From positions 186,001 through 250,000 of the forward strand of contig JBAIAA010000510.1 of the NCBI GenBank assembly GCA_037893245.1: DNA of 64,000 bases, given 5' to 3'. A program made the translations under genes and the position numbers. Positions 24,744 to 36,399 of the stretch are shown here, piece by piece (positions within the stretch are counted from its first letter, which is position 1; each line of letters starts with the position of its first letter). The notes under the pieces are model-generated. The model worked only from the letters and a program-made list of their open reading frames with translations. It did not search any database and had not been told where the DNA came from. The DNA comes from Crossaster papposus. Taxonomy: Eukaryota; Echinodermata; Asteroidea; Velatida; Solasteridae.

Positions 24744-24899
24744 GAAGAGCCGAAGATACGAGGTCAGGTACACCGAGTACAACCTGCCTTTACAGGCAAA
24801 GCGAGGCCTACACTCTCGGACAGCCACATCTGGTAACCTGTGATGTAAGTTCTCTACTTAATTCTTCTAGCTTATAACTCCGGAGGATTTATACTTCTT

Positions 24900-24930
24900 G
24901 GTGAGGGGAGTGTTATTCCTAGCACACCCA
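24900..24930 (+). other. Polypurine tract and start of 3' LTR
   Basis: GGTGAGGGGAG is followed at 24911 by TGTTATTCCTAGCACA. A purine run directly before TG is the usual mark of a 3' LTR start. The LTR is interrupted soon after by a MITE (24927-25117). Confidence 0.45.
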
Positions 24931-25117
24931 GTCGTGAACCACATAACGATCGAGGCTCGATATTGTGTTTTCCTTTGTTCCTTTACTGTACCCAATCCCA
25001 TTGGCTAGCGCTTGCACCATCGATCGAGGACCGAATTTGCCCATTCATACCGCCGACCGAGGGTCTTTTGTTTTCTTTGTTCTTCTTTGTGTCTCGCCCC
25101 TCGGTCGTTATGTGGTG
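24927..25117. mobile_element. MITE, family 3, copy 1
   Basis: The ends are inverted: CGTGAACCACATAACGATCG on the left and CGGTCGTTATGTGGT on the right. Other copies or parts lie at 28321-28512, 58803-58907 and 59540-59600, with a looser relative at 43145-43370. The inside carries GATATTGTGTTTTCCTTTG. Non-coding. Confidence 0.75.
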
Positions 25118-25411
25118 CCGGAACCAGTGAGTGGTTAAGCTCCCTCTATTGCCCCAGCCAGACGTAACAGGGTGGTGTACCTGCATCACCGGGCCCTTTC
25201 AATTCGTCTGGAAGGGTCCCATCGACTAAAGAGTAATCTGAAGTCGACCACCACACCTCATCGCTTGGGGTGTAAAATACAAGGTTCAGTCTATCTGCTG
25301 ATTGAAACGTCGTCGTAACATTCGTCAATAGTAATCAAACTGCGAATCCGAGTTGGGCCTACAGCAAGGTCCATCTAGCAGTCATTGTGTTAGAGAACAA
25401 CAGAGTCCAGC

Positions 25412-25530
25412 GAAAGGGCTATGTAGCCTGGCTATCCAGCGCACCAGGGTCAGCCACCCTCAGCTTAGAGTCCATCGAAGGGGCTATCTAGCCCGGCTAT
25501 CCAGCGCACCAGAGTCAGCCACCCTCAACG
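25412..25530. repeat. Tandem pair of about 65-bp units
   Basis: Two units share GGCTATCCAGCGCACCAG and GTCAGCCACCCTCA, separated by TCCATCGAAGGGGCTATCTA. A partial unit lies at 25385-25412. Confidence 0.7.
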
Positions 25531-27239
25531 GTTCCCGAGTGAACATCAGTGGAGAAAAATCGTCGCGAAATGTCGGTGAGATACAAGTTGGTACAAAAAC
25601 AAACACAGTAAAAATGGGTCATACAAAATAGAAAAAAATAGAAAAAAATTATAATAATAGAATTGTCGCTTTTGGACGCGATGCGTCTGAAGCGAATGTT
25701 TTGACAAACATAATGTGTAGCGCCCTCAAAAGTCGAGGCGCGAATAGTTTTAGTAATGGCGGCGCCCTTGGCCTGTGTATATGAATATGAAACTTCGGCA
25801 AGAAACTTTTTCTTTTGATGTTTTATTTGGAGTTGAAAAGGCAACGTCAAAGGTAAAAAGGTGCCTGTTCAGTATGGAGAAAGTTCGTTTTTATAAAAGA
25901 CTTGTATCTTTGATTTATGTAGGACTTAGAAACATTTGTGCAAAACAACATTGTTTTGGACGGCGTGTACTACATCATGTACCATGGAGAAATAAGACAC
26001 AGATCTAGAGTAGTAGTGTAGAACAATTTCAAATACATTTTATGCCTTTACAACTGTTAACATCATTTAGAGTATGTTTTCAGAAACATGTTGAACCATA
26101 AATTAGCTCTATACGGTGCTGTTGAGCAAATTTACTGCGATTTTTGTGCGAGGACAGTTCAAGTAAGTTTATACATGTATTGGTTAAATGGCACAATTAT
26201 AGTGATTGTTACATAATTGCCAGCCATATTGAATGTGTACAAACTGCAATACATGTACAATAATAGTGTACTACTACTATACTACTAGAGGTGTAATTTA
26301 TCTTCGGGTGTAGGCTAATTGCAAAAAGGTCAGGTCAAATGTCAGGTCAAATGTCAGGTCAAATGTCAGGTCAGGTCAATGGTCAGGTTAAAGGTCATTT
26401 TGAAACGGGTCAATGGTCACCATTGACTTTTTTTTTTTAAATACAAATTTCCGGAAGCGATAAATATCTATAGACTTCATGTTGTGGTCAAGTGAGGTCA
26501 GGGCTGGATGTCAGATCAAATTAGGTCAAATTTTGGGTCAAAGGTCAGGTCAAACAAGGTCAAATGCCCCATTCTTTTTATATCACCAGACGGCCATGTC
26601 CAAATGTTGAAAAACGTGATTTTTGGGTCCAAGTTACTCGGACTAAGTAGGACCCAAATATATCGCTTTTTTAACATCTGGTTATGATCTTGTGATAGTA
26701 GGGTCCTAGGGAGCATCATTGGTTTTTCTACATTTTAATCAAAAGGTCACTTTTCCCATATGTTTGCCCAAAGAAACATCCGATTTCACCCTCAAAACGG
26801 CCACAAAGGTACTTGATAAGCCACATCTGAGATGCAAGTACACATCGACGAATAAGATTGTGGTACTAAAGTTTACATACGATTCGGATGAAAGTGAAAT
26901 TTCAAGGTTAATTCAGCAAGCTGCATCAGAATTCAGATACTTTGGTTTTGAAAAATAGTGCATGCCGACCGTACCACTATACGCGGGGGTGCACTGCGAT
27001 GTCACAGGTCATTTTACAAAATCGTTCTACCAAACCTAATTGATAGTCCTTACGGAAGATAAGAAATAAGTATCAAGTTACATTTTGTATTTCTATGGAA
27101 AGAATTAATGTCAATACAATACAGTTGACCACGTATTAACAATTGGGCCTATGATAAAATAATAGTAGAGTTATTGTTAAATGAAATGACTTATACAAGT
27201 TTATTTCATCTAAGCTTTTAAAGGTCAAGACGCTAGGAT
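25531..27239. other. Gene-free region with GGTCAAATGTCA repeat
   Basis: No gene supported. Near 26330-26410 there is a short tandem repeat of AGGTCAAATGTC. An open frame of 79 codons at 26719-26958 ends FRYFGFEK but has no domain I recognise and no splice context. Confidence 0.5.
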
Positions 27240-27672
27240 TATTGTGATTTGGAATAATACATGGAGGAGTGGTTTATGACCAATCAGGGTATTGCAAAGG
27301 ACATTTTTGTTATTAGGTGCAAGCTCCACGCGTTATGTACGCGCCCAAACCGCTATAAAAGACGAGCCAAATCAGTGCTCGGGGTTCAGAGATTCAGATC
27401 GATGTTCAGGTCGTGACTGGTTCTGGCCCGGTAGACCTAGTACACGGAGCGCGTCTCAGCCGACGTTCGATTGCAATACACATTGACGCTCCGTCTCATT
27501 GTTACACACATAGACATTCGGTTTATGCACATTAGGCATAGTGTGTGCTTGTAGTATTGGAAGCATCGAACAGATAATAAATAAAACTGTTATTATTCTT
27601 TGAAGCCACAGCACGATCTCTCCAGTCTCTTTAGTCATTTAGTACTCGTACCAGTATTTTCACGCCCGTTAC
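27240..27672 (+). mobile_element. LTR-like sequence
   Basis: It contains a TATA-like CTATAAAAGACG (27353), a polyadenylation signal run TAATAAATAAAACTG (27577) and ends CGCCCGTTACA, as LTRs do. The 5' boundary was not found. It may be the rest of the 3' LTR that starts at 24911, or a separate solo LTR. Confidence 0.45.
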
Positions 27673-28320
27673 AATAATATATAAGTTTATAACACCTCAC
27701 CCATGCCATGGAGGTTTCCTGCCTCCATGCCTCACCCAAAGATTCGGCTTGGTTTTAATACTTTAAAATTATAATATAAATACAGTTTAAATGAACTTTT
27801 ATTTCAATCCAGCTCCGTAGCGCTGGCTCTTTGAAACAATACCCGCTACGATCAGTGCGCTACGCTCATTGCGCACATCAGCATACACACAAATACCGCG
27901 CCATGGGTACTACTTTGGTTGCTAATGGTATAGCACCATCATGGGCGGATACAGGGGGGGTCCAAGGGGTCCGGACCCCCCTTTTTTTGAGTGAAAAAAA
28001 AAACAAAAAAAAAAAAAAACGAAAAAATAAATAAATGTATTTCACCTAACAAGCAACGTACATACATGTACATACACACAGTCGTGTATTATTCTCAAAC
28101 CACACACACACACAAGTGTGTAAAGGCCTTCGATCGTGGACGGGGTATTGTCCGACCGTCTTCCCTCTTTTGTTTATACTCTAACGTTTTTTGATGATCG
28201 CCATAGGATTTGTACACGGGAAAAGATCGTGGACGTTTTGTCAATCGTGGACCCATTGTTTGACTCCCAATTCTTTTGTCCGACGACCACGATTGCCGGT
28301 CAATACAAACGCACACACAC

Positions 28321-28512
28321 ACAGTCGTGAACCACATAACGACCGAGGATCGATATTGTGTTTTCCTTTCTTCCTTTACTTAACCCAATCCCCATTGCTT
28401 TGCCATTGCACCGTCGATCGAGGACAGAATTCGGACAAGCAAACCGTCGATCGAGGATCCTTTGTTCCCTTTGTTCTCTTTTGTGTTTCGATCCTCGATC
28501 GTAATGCAAGAC
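28321..28512. mobile_element. MITE, family 3, copy 2
   Basis: It starts GTCGTGAACCACATAACGAC and contains GATATTGTGTTTTCCTTTC and TTTGTTCCCTTTGTTCTC, matching 24927-25117. A related, diverged unit lies just before it (28082-28320). Confidence 0.7.
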
Positions 28513-28517
28513 AAGAA

Positions 28518-28714
28518 CACATGTTTATGGTGTAAATCGAGGAGTTTCCTTTGTTCCTCTCGAAAATTTCCTTTGTGTGTACTCTAACGTTTTTCGACGG
28601 CTCCCATTGGTTTTGTACACGAATCTCAATCGAGGTCGTCCTCGATTCTAACCCTAACCCCAATTCACCTTCGTGTCGCCAGGTATGTGTCCTCGATTTA
28701 CACCATAAACAGAC
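28518..28714. mobile_element. Small foldback element
   Basis: GTTTATGGTGTAAATCGAGGA at 28523 is matched by its inverted copy TCCTCGATTTACACCATAAAC at 28690. The inside shares TACTCTAACGTTTTT with 28177, so it is a relative of MITE family 3. Confidence 0.7.
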
Positions 28715-30324
28715 GCAAAATAACAATCATATAGACTATGATTTGACTTTTTTGGCTTAGTTTTTCGAGCCGCTAGTTTGTTTATTCCTTCTTATTGCAT
28801 TTCAGGCAATTACATATTTTAATTTTTTTAACGCTTTCATAAGCTTGAACGGGGCAGGCTTGCCCCAAATGCCATGCTTGGCTCACCACTGGGCCCATTT
28901 ACTTGCCAGACTTGCCAATAAAAACACTGGAATTTCACCGTTTGAAGTGACGGTTGAGTAGCCCCAGCAGAACGAGTGCAATAGGCGCTAACCACAGTGT
29001 TTATATATTTGTCACGTGACCTAAATTTAAGCTAAATTTATGTAAATTACTAAACACTAAATTGGAACAAACACGCCGCTTTTTCCACCGTTTGTAGAGA
29101 CGGTCGGAATAAACCCCGCTAGCACAAGCAGGCGTTTGGCGTGTAGTTTTTTAAAGATTAAACACAACTTGTAACATTTTATTTTAACATACAACTTTAA
29201 ATTAAACTTACTTAATAACTATTAGGGCTTGTAATTTGTTTATTATTTTAAATGGAGTCATTGCCGGTCGCTCCCAGCCAAATCCTGCCTATGTTAAGTA
29301 TGCCTAAGGTTTATGACCAATTAACCGTTACCTCATTTTACACGTAGTGTGAGTCAGTGTGCGCTGTTTTTAAATCCAAACTTCCAATACCGGTATCCAT
29401 AATATACTCCTCTGGTCAAAATTTATTTCAAGTTATCATTCCAGCTAAAAATGGTAAATATTAGATTTTTTTTAAAAATGGTATAAAAATCAGGCTTCAT
29501 ATTGCCACAACATTAACAAAAAATAGGTAGAAATTGGCCTCAGATTGCGCCAGAGAGCACCTAATAAACCAAAAAATTTCACGGCCCTTAAGCGGGCCCT
29601 GAACCCCGGCCGCAGGGACTTCGCGCTACGCGCTCGTGATGTGCGCTTCGCGTACATGCTTCCCAGTTACATGTACTCAAATTGTTACACACCCACATTT
29701 TTTTTTTACACACCCAATTCACAAAATCCTGCCTAAGACCTTGGGTGGACCCCCCCTTTAAAAAAATCCTGGATCCGCCCATGACCATGGTTGCTACGGA
29801 TATAGTACTTTTGGTCGTGCACAGAAAGATAGTAAAAATAGAAAATACCACGTGACTAGCTCTTGGTCAATCAAGACACCGAGTCTTTGGGTATACTCAT
29901 GCATTTTTATGCAATCAAAAGAATATATGATGGTTAAATAAATTGTATACAGAAACAAGAAAAATTGTCAAAAATGACCCTATGTACAGAACACCCCGTA
30001 CGTACATGTATCAACTGAATACTTTCCTTATCAGGACGACCTACGACTTTTCCGTTTACATTTTGTATTTACCTGACCTTTTCTGTTTGTGTTTTTTATT
30101 CATGTAATTTAGTGTCATACTACTAGCTGTACGTGATAACCCCATCGTTTGTCAGTCATGTCTGCAACTGCAACCGAGGTATTTGACGTTTGTGTCGTCG
30201 GGGCAGGTTTGTGGGGCAGTGCAGCCGCCAAATATTGCTCAGAGTGGCCTGGTATCTTGGTTTGCCTTATCGGACCCAGCGAACCAGTCACGAAGAGGTA
30301 TGATTTTTGTTTCCCACTCGGGAT

Positions 30325-30682
30325 TTAAAGGTAGGATACACCATTTGCGATATCGCAACATTTTACTACCAAATTATTAGGAAATATCTTACTTATTTGT
30401 AGGTAAATAATGATTGTAGGCATCCAGCCAATAGATTGTGCTAGATATCCTTTAATTGTTCTGAAAAATTGAATTAAATATATTTAAAAAACGGGAACAA
30501 TATAAGAACTACTGCCTTGCGGAGGTTGAAAACGAGTATTGTTTTTCTTGCTTTTCTTAACATCCATGATTGTAAATCTCCGGACAAGTCTGTTAAACAA
30601 TGTTTACTATAAAATACAACCCCCCAAAATTTACCCATTCTTGATAATTCAAGCAATTACTGATGGTGTATCCTACCTTTAA
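30325..30682. mobile_element. TTAA-flanked MITE, family 1, copy 2
   Basis: TTAA at both ends with inverted AGGTAGGATACACCATT. It is the counterpart of 551-910 in the duplicated block, so it predates the duplication. Confidence 0.85.
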
Positions 30683-31701
30683 AATCTTTTGAAGGGCACA
30701 TTGTCCAAATATATCCAAGACATCAAAAATGTTTTACTTATTGTCAGTTGTACATTTGTATTGTTTGAAAGCAGCAAAAGTTCTCAAAAATCTAAAGAAA
30801 AGTGCTTGACAACTAACCTGATGAAGGTTTAGTTCTGTGGATGCTATTTATTCCAAGAAAATAATATTCTTAGATTTCAATATTGAACCAACTGGTTAAT
30901 GGAAATTTCAAAAAATGCATCTCTGGGACACATCTTTAGACTACTTCAAAATTCTTCAAAATGACAGCGTGCCAGAGAAATAATTTCACAGGGAGTTTAT
31001 AGGGTCATTAATATGTTTACATACATTTGGTGCGAGTGCTAGTACTACAACACTGGAACACTGGAAGAATAATTTAAATTATATTTTATGGTTTTTTTTA
31101 AGAATTATGAAAGCCGGTATTCGGTGCCCATTATGATGAGGGACGAGTATTTAGTGGAATCAACAGAAGTTTTGAATCGGGAGAACTTGGCAGACGAGCA
31201 GCTCAAAGGTTCAGTCATATCGAACGAATGACAGGTAAGAGAGAAATGCACGCACGTGTGGGTGCATGTGCGGATATTTCACGCGTACTACGAACCTGTG
31301 AACCATTGACGTCCACAGGATGCGGGAAGAGGTTACAGATTGTAGACTTGCGCACGCCCAAAGTCCGTTTTGCCATTTTTGCAAGATCTTTAGAATCCTA
31401 ACCCTCCCAAATCCTCCAAAATCAATATGATTTTGCACACACCCTAGGGAGTTAGGGCTAAGGAAAAATGGAGTTAGAATTATCTTTTTTTAAATGAAGA
31501 GGAACTCTTGAGAAGCCCAGAATCAAAATTTGAGTTTAAACAAAGTTTTTGGAATTGAGAAAAGTGAGTATTTCGACATTTTCCCTACTACACAAATACA
31601 GAGGAATAGGTAGGACTGTGTTGTTTTTGTCGTCACTTTTTCTCAAAAATGTTGGTCATCTGAAAAATCATATCAGAGTTTTTAATTGTAGAAGACCACT
31701 T

Positions 31702-32035
31702 ATTTAGGGCTGTGGAGTGGCCTCGTGGCCAGGAGCATTGAATTCATGGTCTGCTGGTAATTCTGCAGGTTGTGGGTTCAATCTGGGGTTGTGCATGTGC
31801 CTCATTGCTTCTCCCCACCCAGGCGTAAATGGGTACCTGTGAGGGCAGAGATGGTCACCTGTGAGGGCAGAGATGGTCATTGTGATTGATTTAGCTGCTT
31901 TGCACCGAAATGGCAGCATCGAGCTGTACACTGCCCAGGGAGCTGAAATGATATTTGGAATGTTTCACTGTACAAGTACCCGCTATTATTATCGAGTGAC
32001 AAATGGCTGGGAACCAGTAAACAGCCATTGACATT
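31702..32035 (+). repeat. tRNA-related SINE, copy 3
   Basis: Counterpart of 1862-2160. It has a local duplication of GTACCTGTGAGGGCAGAGATGG-like sequence (about 31831 and 31857) absent from copy A. Confidence 0.65.
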
Positions 32036-32982
32036 GCATGACACTTTAAGAGTGGGTCCACGTAAATATTTCATATAAGTGTCCTCGGAATTTTTTTTTA
32101 TTTTTTAATATGAAAGGACTTGGTAAGCAAGTAACACAAATTGAATTTTTTTTTCTCTCGCCCGTTGCCACGGTAACAGTCCATTTTGTGTTTTGGGCAT
32201 TTTGGGCCAGTTTTGGGGCTGCAAAAACAGTTTTTTTGCTTATTTTTAAAATATCACCCAGCCAAATTACAAACTGTTATCACAAAATCAACTGTATCAT
32301 TACAAAGTATGATCCTTGCCCTTATTTGAGACAACAATTTAATGTTTTAAATGTCACCCTTATGCTATTTTTAGAACATGCAATAAAGCAGGTTTTCAGA
32401 GCTTGTAAAATTGTAATTTTGAACCTATTTTTGTCCCTCAAAAGGTCAACTTGCCAGGGGTCTCAGAATATTTTCCTTTTGGATTTGATTAGAGCCAACA
32501 TTGGTCTTTTCATATCTGGTGAGAAAAGTTTGGGGGATTGTATCTTCTTAAGGCAGTAGTGCATCAAAAATGGTCATTTTCCCAAAAAACAAAAAAATGA
32601 AATTTGAGCTTTTCCTTCAGTTTGAAGTAATAATTCACACAAACAAGAATATTTTTATGAATCTGGCGCTTTTTTTCAAATCATAAGAGTGAGTTGTAGG
32701 CCTGTGGATTACTCCTACTGAATAAGCAGCATTTTTGACGGCGAAAATCTAGACTAATCTCATCCCCAACTATTCTTACATACCATTTTCTGATAACATT
32801 TTATTAGTGGCATATAAAAAGAGGAAACAATACTTGTTGTAAACTAAAACATTATTTCTACAGAACCCAACTAAAGCAATATTTATACATAGCCCAACAG
32901 CCCCTTTAGGCATGTCACCCCTCAAAAACACAGCTTTATTTCTTGCAAGTGTATCCAAAGTGTTGCATTATAGCGCCCCCTA

Positions 32983-33050
32983 TAGGCGGGACTTGAACCC
33001 GAGACCGCCATAATAACTGACCGGCGCTCTACCAACTGAGCTATCTTGCA
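32983..33050 (-). repeat. tRNA-like sequence within the foldback loop
   Basis: On the minus strand GCAAGATAGCTCAGTTGGTA and GGGTTCAAGTCCCGCC give A- and B-box-like parts. The anticodon stem does not pair well and the acceptor ends do not match. It is related to 14017-14087. Confidence 0.5.
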
Positions 33051-33165
33051 TGCCCTTAATAGTCTTTGCCAACGAACACTGCATTCGACAGTGCGACCGC
33101 TAACGACACGATTTGTATCCCCATCAGCTCCCTCGATCACGCAATGGTCTTTGCAACGTGACCTT

Positions 33166-33514
33166 TTAAAGGTAGTATACACCATTTGCAGATATCGAAA
33201 ATATTTACTACCGAATTATTAAGAAATATCTTACTCATTTGAAAGTAAATAATGATTATAGGTATCCAGCAAAATTAATGCGCTAGATATCCTGTAATTA
33301 TTCCGGAAAATTGAATTTTATAAACAAAGATAACATAAAAATAACTGCTCGACGCCGGTTGAAAACAAACGCTGTTTTTCATGCTTTACTCGGCATCCAT
33401 GATTGTAAAACTTCGAACAGGGGAGTTAAACGATATTTACTATCAAATACAACCCCCCAAATCCAACTATTCATGATAATTTAAGCAATTACCAATGGTG
33501 TATTCTACCTTTAA
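33166..33514. mobile_element. TTAA-flanked MITE, family 1, copy 3
   Basis: TTAA at 33166-33169 and 33511-33514, with inner ends AGGTAGTATACACCATT and ACCAATGGTGTATTCTACCT. Nested in the loop of the long foldback. Confidence 0.85.
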
Positions 33515-34164
33515 TACAAATTCGACCATTTGAATATCAATCAATCAACTCAACATTTATTTTCACATTGACATCCTCAGTTACAATTATTCTTGTACAC
33601 ATAAAGGAGAAAACATGTATGTATTTACATGTATGTATTCATCAAAGACATTACATAATCGAAAGCATAAAACAGATGTCAACATGCAGGAAAACGGTGA
33701 AGCAAAGCTTTTGTACGGTACCTTTCCCTGGGACAAGAAAAAAACTACACACGGACAAAATCAGGACAATAGACAGTGAGACCCGGTACAGTAAGTTACA
33801 TAATAACTAAGCAATTCAGTAAAGACAAAATGTATTAAGCATAAGTATTATTCATCGATTTCTTCAATTTTTTGGCAAATGGAACCACAGAATTGCACTT
33901 TTTCAAATCAATGTTGAGTTATTCCACTATATGATACAACGTTGAAATGGGCTGTTTCTAAAAAATGAAGTCCTACATTGTCTCACAAACATTACCTTTC
34001 AATAAACTACGTGTTCCGTATGAATGAACAGAAGTAGTAAATCCAAATATGTGATGAAAACATTGGGGAAGCATATTGTGAGTGTATTTAAACATGAGTG
34101 TACCCAGGCATAGGAATATAGGCATAGCTTCTTCACGCAGTCAACTAAACCATTCAACTGCTGT

Positions 34165-34355
34165 GTTGGCAGTCTCCCAAATTGTCAGTATCTTTGTTCG
34201 AGGGCGCTTGTCAAAAGTCACAAACACCAGAATGCTGTGTGGCCATTGATCACACTCAATTTTACGATACAACCTGGGAAGCGACATTGTGGGGATCACT
34301 CAATGAGGATACGACCTTTTATCTTATATTACACAAACAAACCACAAGGGAAACT
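34165..34355. repeat. Dispersed repeat, second copy
   Basis: Matches 14095-14345. Here it starts after GTGTTGGCAG rather than a tRNA-like sequence. Confidence 0.65.
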
Positions 34356-35821
34356 TACTAAATGTGCGTACATATTTTTTTGGAATGGTTTTAAAAGGTT
34401 GTTATGGTATAAACTGTTGTTATAGTTCAAATAGGCCTATAAAGCTAAAAAGACATATGTTTTTTTCTTCGAACTGACATAGCTAGCTCTAAGAGAGCGC
34501 TATAACACTTTGGATACACTTGCAGGCCTTAAAGCTGTGTTTTGAGGGGTGACACGCTTAAAAGGGGCTGTTGGGTTCTGTAGAAATAATGCTTTAGTTG
34601 GGTTCTGTAGAAATAATGTTTTAGTTCACAACAAGTATTGTTTTCTCTTTCTATATGCCACTAATAAAATGTTATCAGAAAATTGTATGTAAGAAATGTT
34701 GTGGAGGGGGTTAGTCTAGATTGTTGCCGTCAAAAATGCTGCTTATTCAGTAGGAGTAATTCACAGGCCTACAACTCACTCTTATGATTTGAAAAAGGCT
34801 CCAGATTCATAAAAGTAAAATTTGTGTGTGTATTATTACTTTAAACTGAAGGAAAAGCTCAAATTTCATTTTTTTGTTTTTTGGGAAAATGACCATTTTT
34901 GATGCACTACTGCCTTAAGAAGATACAATCCCCCAAACTTTTCTCACCAGATATGAAAAGACCAATGTTGGCTCTAATCAAATCCAAAAGGAAAATATTC
35001 TGAGACCCCTGGCAAGTTGACTTTTTGAAGGACAAAAATAGGTTCAAATTACAATTTTACAAGCTCTGAAAACATGCTTTATTGCATGTTCTAAAAATAG
35101 CATAAGGGTGACATTTAAAACATTAATTTGTTGTCTCAAGTAAGGGCAAGGATCATACTTTGTAATGATATAGTTGATTTTGTGATAACAGTTTGTAATT
35201 TGGCTGGGTGATATTTTTAAAATAAGCAAAAAAACTGTTTTTGCAGCCCCAAAACTGGCCCAAAATGCCCAAAACACAAAATGGCCTGTTACCGTGGCAA
35301 CGGGCAAAAGAAAAAAAAAATATTTCAATTTGTGTTACTTGCTTACCAAGTCCTTTCATATTAAAAAATAAAAAAAAAATGCCGAGGACACACTCTTAAA
35401 TAGTTAGTTATCTGTCATTTTCTCTGTATGGGTACATTTTTACAGTGACGTTGGGTTGTTGTGGCTGACTGCACACGATGGTTCCCTCAGCCGTAAGCTA
35501 CTCGATGGTGCCAACCAGACAGGGATCAGTGTCAAAGTCCTCGATCAAAAACGAAACTGCGGGAATGGTTCAACTTTCTGTCCTTTGAAAAAATGCTGTG
35601 GGAGACCTACTACCCGCCGAGTGGCAACTTGATGTAACGGCAAAGTCTCAAGTCGTGGTGCTTCTTGTTGACAGAAGATGACAGGGACAGGCTCCGTGGC
35701 ATGCCTTCCTTACACGTCTATGAGGGAGAAACGGACTTAGGACAAGACTGCTACATTTTGCCACCGATTCAGTACCCAAACGGTAAATATTGCCATGTAT
35801 ATGCGACTAACAGAGTTGTAT

Positions 35822-35945
35822 GACTCAGGACTCGGACTCGGACTCGAGTCCGACTCAAGTCCCATTATTTGTGACTCGGACTTGGACTCGAGTCACGATG
35901 ACAAGTGACTCGGACTCGGACTCGGACTCGGACTCGACCTCGACC
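35822..35945. repeat. GACTCG microsatellite-like tract
   Basis: Irregular repeats of GACTCGGACTCG. It begins about 40 bp after the last recognisable oxidoreductase exon in copy B. Confidence 0.85.
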
Positions 35946-36399
35946 TGCGTGACTTGTGACTCGACCAAAAAATACCATAACAAACAGTATTTGTTTTCAA
36001 AATGAACTATGTGAACTTTTCATTTTTTGTGAAAATCCCATATTTTATACAGTGCAGATAGACATGCATATTTTGGCTAAAATATTTCAAAGATCAGATA
36101 TTTCTATATTAAAAATACTTGTTGTTCACCTAAGAAAAAGAGGTGAACTTAATATATCCCATAATAGTTAAATCCAATTGTCGTCAGGATAATAAGCATG
36201 GTGTATGGGTCGCCAATGACTGTTTGGAAGACGATATCCAACATATTTTCTTTTTCAGAGTATGTAACCATTACAATATCCTACATAAAAAAGTATATCA
36301 TGGGCTGTAAACAGAATGTTATATTACATGTTGGACTGATCAGCAGGATAACCTTAAGCAACACCAAGCTTGAATATCCCAAACTGAAGCGTCCATATC

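Larger units (their letters stand above)
27939..29784. mobile_element. Inverted-repeat element inserted in duplication copy B
   Basis: The left end reads CATGGGCGGATACAG and the right end is the complement of CATGGGCGGATCCAG. ACCAT flanks both sides. Copy A of the duplication (position 25-45) carries the uninterrupted sequence, which confirms insertion and a 5-bp target duplication. A run GGGGGGGTCC next to the ends is also inverted. The inside holds MITE family 3 copies (28082-28512) and a small foldback (28518-28714), but no transposase frame. Confidence 0.85.
32051..35395. mobile_element. Long foldback element at a TTAA site
   Basis: Two arms of about 900 bp (32051-32975 and 34490-35395) are inverted near-copies. 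The ends are GAGTGGGTCC and the complement of GAGTGTGTCC, flanked by TTAA on both sides. Copy A shows the empty site (ACCTTAAATAG at 2178). The loop of about 1.5 kb holds a tRNA-like sequence, a family-1 MITE and a dispersed repeat. The open frames in the arms are mirror images of each other and have no known domain. TTAA duplication suggests piggyBac-type mobilisation. Confidence 0.85.
29785..35600. repeat. Segmental duplication, copy B
   Basis: Same order as 1-2375, with an additional foldback element (32051-35395) splitting it. Identity is high but not complete, with small indels that hit the coding exons differently from copy A. Confidence 0.9.
30158..35782 (+). pseudogene. Sarcosine oxidase-like FAD oxidoreductase, broken copy B
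   Basis: Exon 1 (30158-30297) is intact here and encodes FDVCVVGAGLWGSAAAKYCS and on to a donor. Exon 2 (31114-31234) has lost 4 bp after the first codon compared with copy A, shifting the frame to a stop. The next exon starts at 35446 beyond the foldback insertion and carries a 2-bp gain near 35548. A further segment (35590-35782) encodes GDLLPAEWQLDVTAKSQVVV and, after another shift, YEGETDLGQDCYILPP, a late part of the family; it ends at a donor. The final exons, present in copy A, are missing here. The gene is dead as written. Its breaks differ from those in copy A. Confidence 0.8.

Noticed and set aside
32110..35328. Similar frames with VHFVFWAFWASFGAAK on both strands
   Set aside because: They are mirror images from the arms of the foldback. 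Their lack of any known domain and their indels argue against a gene.
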